DNA from: Flammeovirgaceae bacterium UBA2366
Lineage (GTDB): Bacteria > Bacteroidota > Bacteroidia > Cytophagales > Cyclobacteriaceae
Reading direction: 5' to 3'
Assembly (NCBI GenBank): GCA_002344065.1
Contig: DDTK01000011.1
Coordinates: forward strand, 735,920-799,919
DNA: 64,000 nt
The notes beneath the pieces were generated by a model. That model made no database searches. It had not been told where the DNA came from and worked only from the letters and a program-made list of their open reading frames with translations. Each line of letters begins with the position of its first letter. Position 1 is the stretch's first letter. Below, piece by piece: positions 61,949-64,000 of this stretch. The translations under genes and the position numbers were made by a program.

Positions 61949-63868
61949 CTAGTTAGACGGTACCTTTACCCTTAATTTCCATACATCATCGTATTCAAGT
62001 TCACCACGATCAACCAAATCACGAATAATGTCGACAAACATTTCGGTATCTGTCGGATTAATTTTTGTTTCAAGTTCCTCACTCGTTAAAGATCCTGATG
62101 AAAGTATTGTTAAAATTTCATGCTGTAACTCCTTTGCTTCCACCTGGTTTTCCCTTTTCCGGTTGGCCACACACACATCGCACTTACCGCATATCTCCCA
62201 GCTCTGTTCATCAAAATAATCAAGTATTAATTGCATACGGCACCGGTGGGTAGTCGTAACAAACCCCACCATGGCTTCCATTTTTTCTTCTGCCAGTTTT
62301 CTGCGCGTTTTAATGCGTTCAAAATTTAGGGGAAGATTATCGGCATCCTGCCGGGGTAAAATAAAGGTTACTTGCGGACTGTCTACTATCGGTTGGTAGA
62401 TAAGAACATTCAGGGCATGCAAATGCTTTAGTTCGGCTTTCAGTTCATCAACCGAAACCCGAAGTCCTTTTGCCAGTTGGCTCTCTGTGATCTTTACAAA
62501 GTCGCTGAAGAGTTGAGCGCCATAAAGGCGTAACAACATTTTAATGATGGGATCAAATTTTTCGTTGGCAACCTGAAATTCATACAACGCTGCCCGATCC
62601 ATATGAAACGTTATATGTGACGGACTGTAAAAACTTTCGTTGAATTGAATCAGTCCCTCCTCCTCTAGTTTTTTGAGTGCGCCATAAACTTCCTGCACAT
62701 GCAATTCAAATCGTTCTGAAAAATCATGCAAATCAAACGCATAGCTTTCCCCTTCCCCGCTTCCTTCCGCCAACTGAAAATAATTGGCCAAACCCTGATA
62801 GATCTTTTTCAGGTAAGAAACTTCCGGGTGGGCCTGTTTCACCTTTGCCATTAACGAATCCCGATCGGCCTCGTGCCAGAGAACCACGGCATACGAACGG
62901 CCGCCATCACGCCCGGCTCGTCCAGCTTCCTGGTAATACGCCTCCAACGTTTCAGGAAGATCCATGTGCACCACCGTTCGCACATCGGGCTTATCGATGC
63001 CCATACCAAAGGCATTCGTAGCTACCATTACCCTACATCTTCCTTTAATCCAATCATCCTGATGCTCGGTGCGCTGCTGAAAACTTAATCCCGCATGATA
63101 AACGGTTGCTGAAATGTTTTTACGCGCCATCAACTCAGCTAACTCTACCGTGCCCTTTCGCGACCGCACATATACGATAGCCGGGCCGCTTACTTTTTGG
63201 AGTACTTCCAGCATTTTTTTTTCCTTGTTTTCAGCTTTACGAACAACAAACGAAATGTTGTCGCGGGCAAAGGTGCGTTGAAAAACCTCAAATCCTTTCC
63301 GGAAAGCCAGCTTATCAACAATATCATCCTTAACCTGCTGGGTGGCGGTGGCGGTGAGGGCAATTACCGGAACATCAGGCATAAGTTCTCGCAAAGCCGC
63401 TAGCTGTAAATAGGGCGGTCGGAAGTCATACCCCCATTGCGAGATGCAATGCGCTTCATCAACCACCACAAGCGAAACCTTCATTTGCTTTACCCGAGCA
63501 ATGAAGAGTTCCGTTTGCAAACGCTCAGGCGATACATACAGAAATTTTACATGATCGTGAATGCAGTTGTCGAGCAGCCTGTCAATTTCAGCCCGGCTCA
63601 TTCCGGAGTGTATGGCAGTTGCCGCTATTCCCTTTCGCTTTAGTCCTTCCACCTGGTCTTTCATCAAGGCAATAAGCGGTGAAATCACAAGACACATTCC
63701 TTCCATCAGCATGGCCGGTACCTGAAAGCAAACCGATTTGCCCCCACCGGTGGGCAGCAATGCCAGGGTATCTTGATGCTTCAATACAGAAGCAATGATT
63801 TCTTCCTGCAACGGCCGAAACGCAAGGTGTTTCCAATAGCGCTTTAATATGGAGATGGGTGTTTCCAA
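61949..63868 (-). CDS. recQ: ATP-dependent DNA helicase RecQ
   Basis: A 639-residue RecQ helicase for recombination and replication repair. Walker A is PTGGGKS at about residue 40, DEAH follows at about 130, and the zinc-binding cysteines include CGKCDVC. The RQC region is present; an HRDC domain is not evident, so it is of the short kind. I start at TTG 63868: family alignment begins here, and a perfect -7 box at 63906-63899 lies downstream of the longer open frame's ATG at 63958. Confidence 0.93.
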   Translation of the reverse strand: METPISILKRYWKHLAFRPLQEEIIASVLKHQDTLALLPTGGGKSVCFQVPAMLMEGMCLVISPLIALMKDQVEGLKRKGIAATAIHSGMSRAEIDRLLDNCIHDHVKFLYVSPERLQTELFIARVKQMKVSLVVVDEAHCISQWGYDFRPPYLQLAALRELMPDVPVIALTATATQQVKDDIVDKLAFRKGFEVFQRTFARDNISFVVRKAENKEKKMLEVLQKVSGPAIVYVRSRKGTVELAELMARKNISATVYHAGLSFQQRTEHQDDWIKGRCRVMVATNAFGMGIDKPDVRTVVHMDLPETLEAYYQEAGRAGRDGGRSYAVVLWHEADRDSLMAKVKQAHPEVSYLKKIYQGLANYFQLAEGSGEGESYAFDLHDFSERFELHVQEVYGALKKLEEEGLIQFNESFYSPSHITFHMDRAALYEFQVANEKFDPIIKMLLRLYGAQLFSDFVKITESQLAKGLRVSVDELKAELKHLHALNVLIYQPIVDSPQVTFILPRQDADNLPLNFERIKTRRKLAEEKMEAMVGFVTTTHRCRMQLILDYFDEQSWEICGKCDVCVANRKRENQVEAKELQHEILTILSSGSLTSEELETKINPTDTEMFVDIIRDLVDRGELEYDDVWKLRVKVPSN

Positions 63869-63898
63869 GTACTCGAATATAAAGAAACTGATAGACCG

Positions 63899-63906
63899 CA
63901 AAGATA
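63899..63906 (-). promoter_or_regulatory. Probable recQ -7 box
   Basis: The minus strand reads TATCTTTG, a perfect box, 30 nt before the proposed TTG start of recQ. It lies inside the longer frame and so argues against its upstream ATG. Confidence 0.5.
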
Positions 63907-63929
63907 CCACATAACCCTTCGTGAAAGTC

Positions 63930-63951
63930 ATCGCGGGCTTTGACCCGCGAT
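63930..63951. repeat. GC-rich palindrome upstream of recQ
   Basis: ATCGCGGG at 63930-63937 pairs with CCCGCGAT at 63944-63951 across a 6-nt loop. It looks like an intergenic palindromic element rather than coding sequence and fits the later recQ start. Confidence 0.45.
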
Positions 63952-64000
63952 CTCGCATTAATCAAAGAGATGCCCGGCCTGCCTGTATTCTAAGACTAAG

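Noticed and set aside
63869..63958. N-terminal extension of recQ to ATG 63958
   Set aside because: The stretch holds a palindrome and a probable promoter box and does not match the family's beginning.
1..64000. tRNA, rRNA, CRISPR arrays, transposases, prophage genes
   Set aside because: I looked through intergenic gaps for tRNA arms and repeated spacers and through the proteins for mobile-element families and found none; a dedicated search tool was not available.

Overview
The window reads as ordinary chromosome of a Bacteroidota bacterium, most likely of the Cytophagales type; I do not name a genus. The evidence is lineage-specific gene families (PorD/DUF4835, an IPExxxVDY protein, the Rpb6-like omega subunit, OstA-like and GIN-domain proteins, a type IX secretion cargo with a C-terminal sorting domain), Bacteroidota -7 boxes of the form TAnnTTTG, starts without Shine-Dalgarno sequences, and several GTG or TTG starts. 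I see no rRNA, tRNA, prophage, transposase or CRISPR array.

Layout. 1-5.6 kb: envelope and sugar genes (flippase, Tat-signal Gfo/Idh/MocA oxidoreductase, acetyltransferase, glycosyltransferase) and miaA. 5.7-8.5 kb: a palindromic intergenic repeat, a small conserved gene coupled to a metallo-beta-lactamase-fold hydrolase, and an NFACT/RqcH-like gene. 8.5-12.1 kb: a P-type ATPase divergent from a universal stress protein, with two Crp/Fnr-type dyads between them. 12.2-21.1 kb: pyk, an IPExxxVDY gene, acpP-fabF-rnc, nadE, and lgt coupled to an Omp85-like gene. 21.1-25.6 kb: envelope genes including a PorV-like barrel, a helix-hairpin-helix plus barrel protein, a 34-residue membrane peptide and a GIN-domain protein. 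25.6-28 kb: a RimB-like protease, RimK and an aspartoacylase-like protein on the minus strand. 28-31.7 kb: DUF2911, ffh and a K+/H+ antiporter. 31.7-37 kb: molybdenum cofactor genes moeA, moaC, mobA, moaE, moaD and moaA, with a voltage-gated-type ion channel between moaC and mobA and a 41-residue membrane peptide. 37-42 kb: YfhO-like protein, GNAT, SDR and ceramidase-like genes. 42.3-46.6 kb: a tripartite exporter (adaptor, MacB-like permease, TolC) with no ATPase gene beside it. 46.7-49.5 kb: ECF sigma factor, anti-sigma factor and a secreted protein with an internal duplication. 49.5-53.4 kb: methyltransferase, HAD phosphatase, mdh, tilS. 53.4-64 kb: OstA-like protein, type IX cargo, the operon bamD-rpoZ-coaBC-porD followed by recN, an outer-membrane protein, and recQ.

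How the parts work together. Much of the window concerns the envelope: Lgt lipidates lipoproteins, BamD and Omp85-like proteins handle barrels, OstA-like protein resembles LPS transport factors, and PorD, PorV-like protein and the sorted cargo belong to type IX secretion. The moa/moe/mob set covers most of molybdenum cofactor synthesis. No clearly new defence or mobile system is visible. The most promising little-described units are the RimB-RimK-aspartoacylase cluster, the PorV-like/HhH-barrel/micropeptide unit, the sigma/anti-sigma/duplicated-domain unit, and the repeated placement of -7 promoter boxes only 3-7 nt before start codons, which suggests leaderless transcripts.
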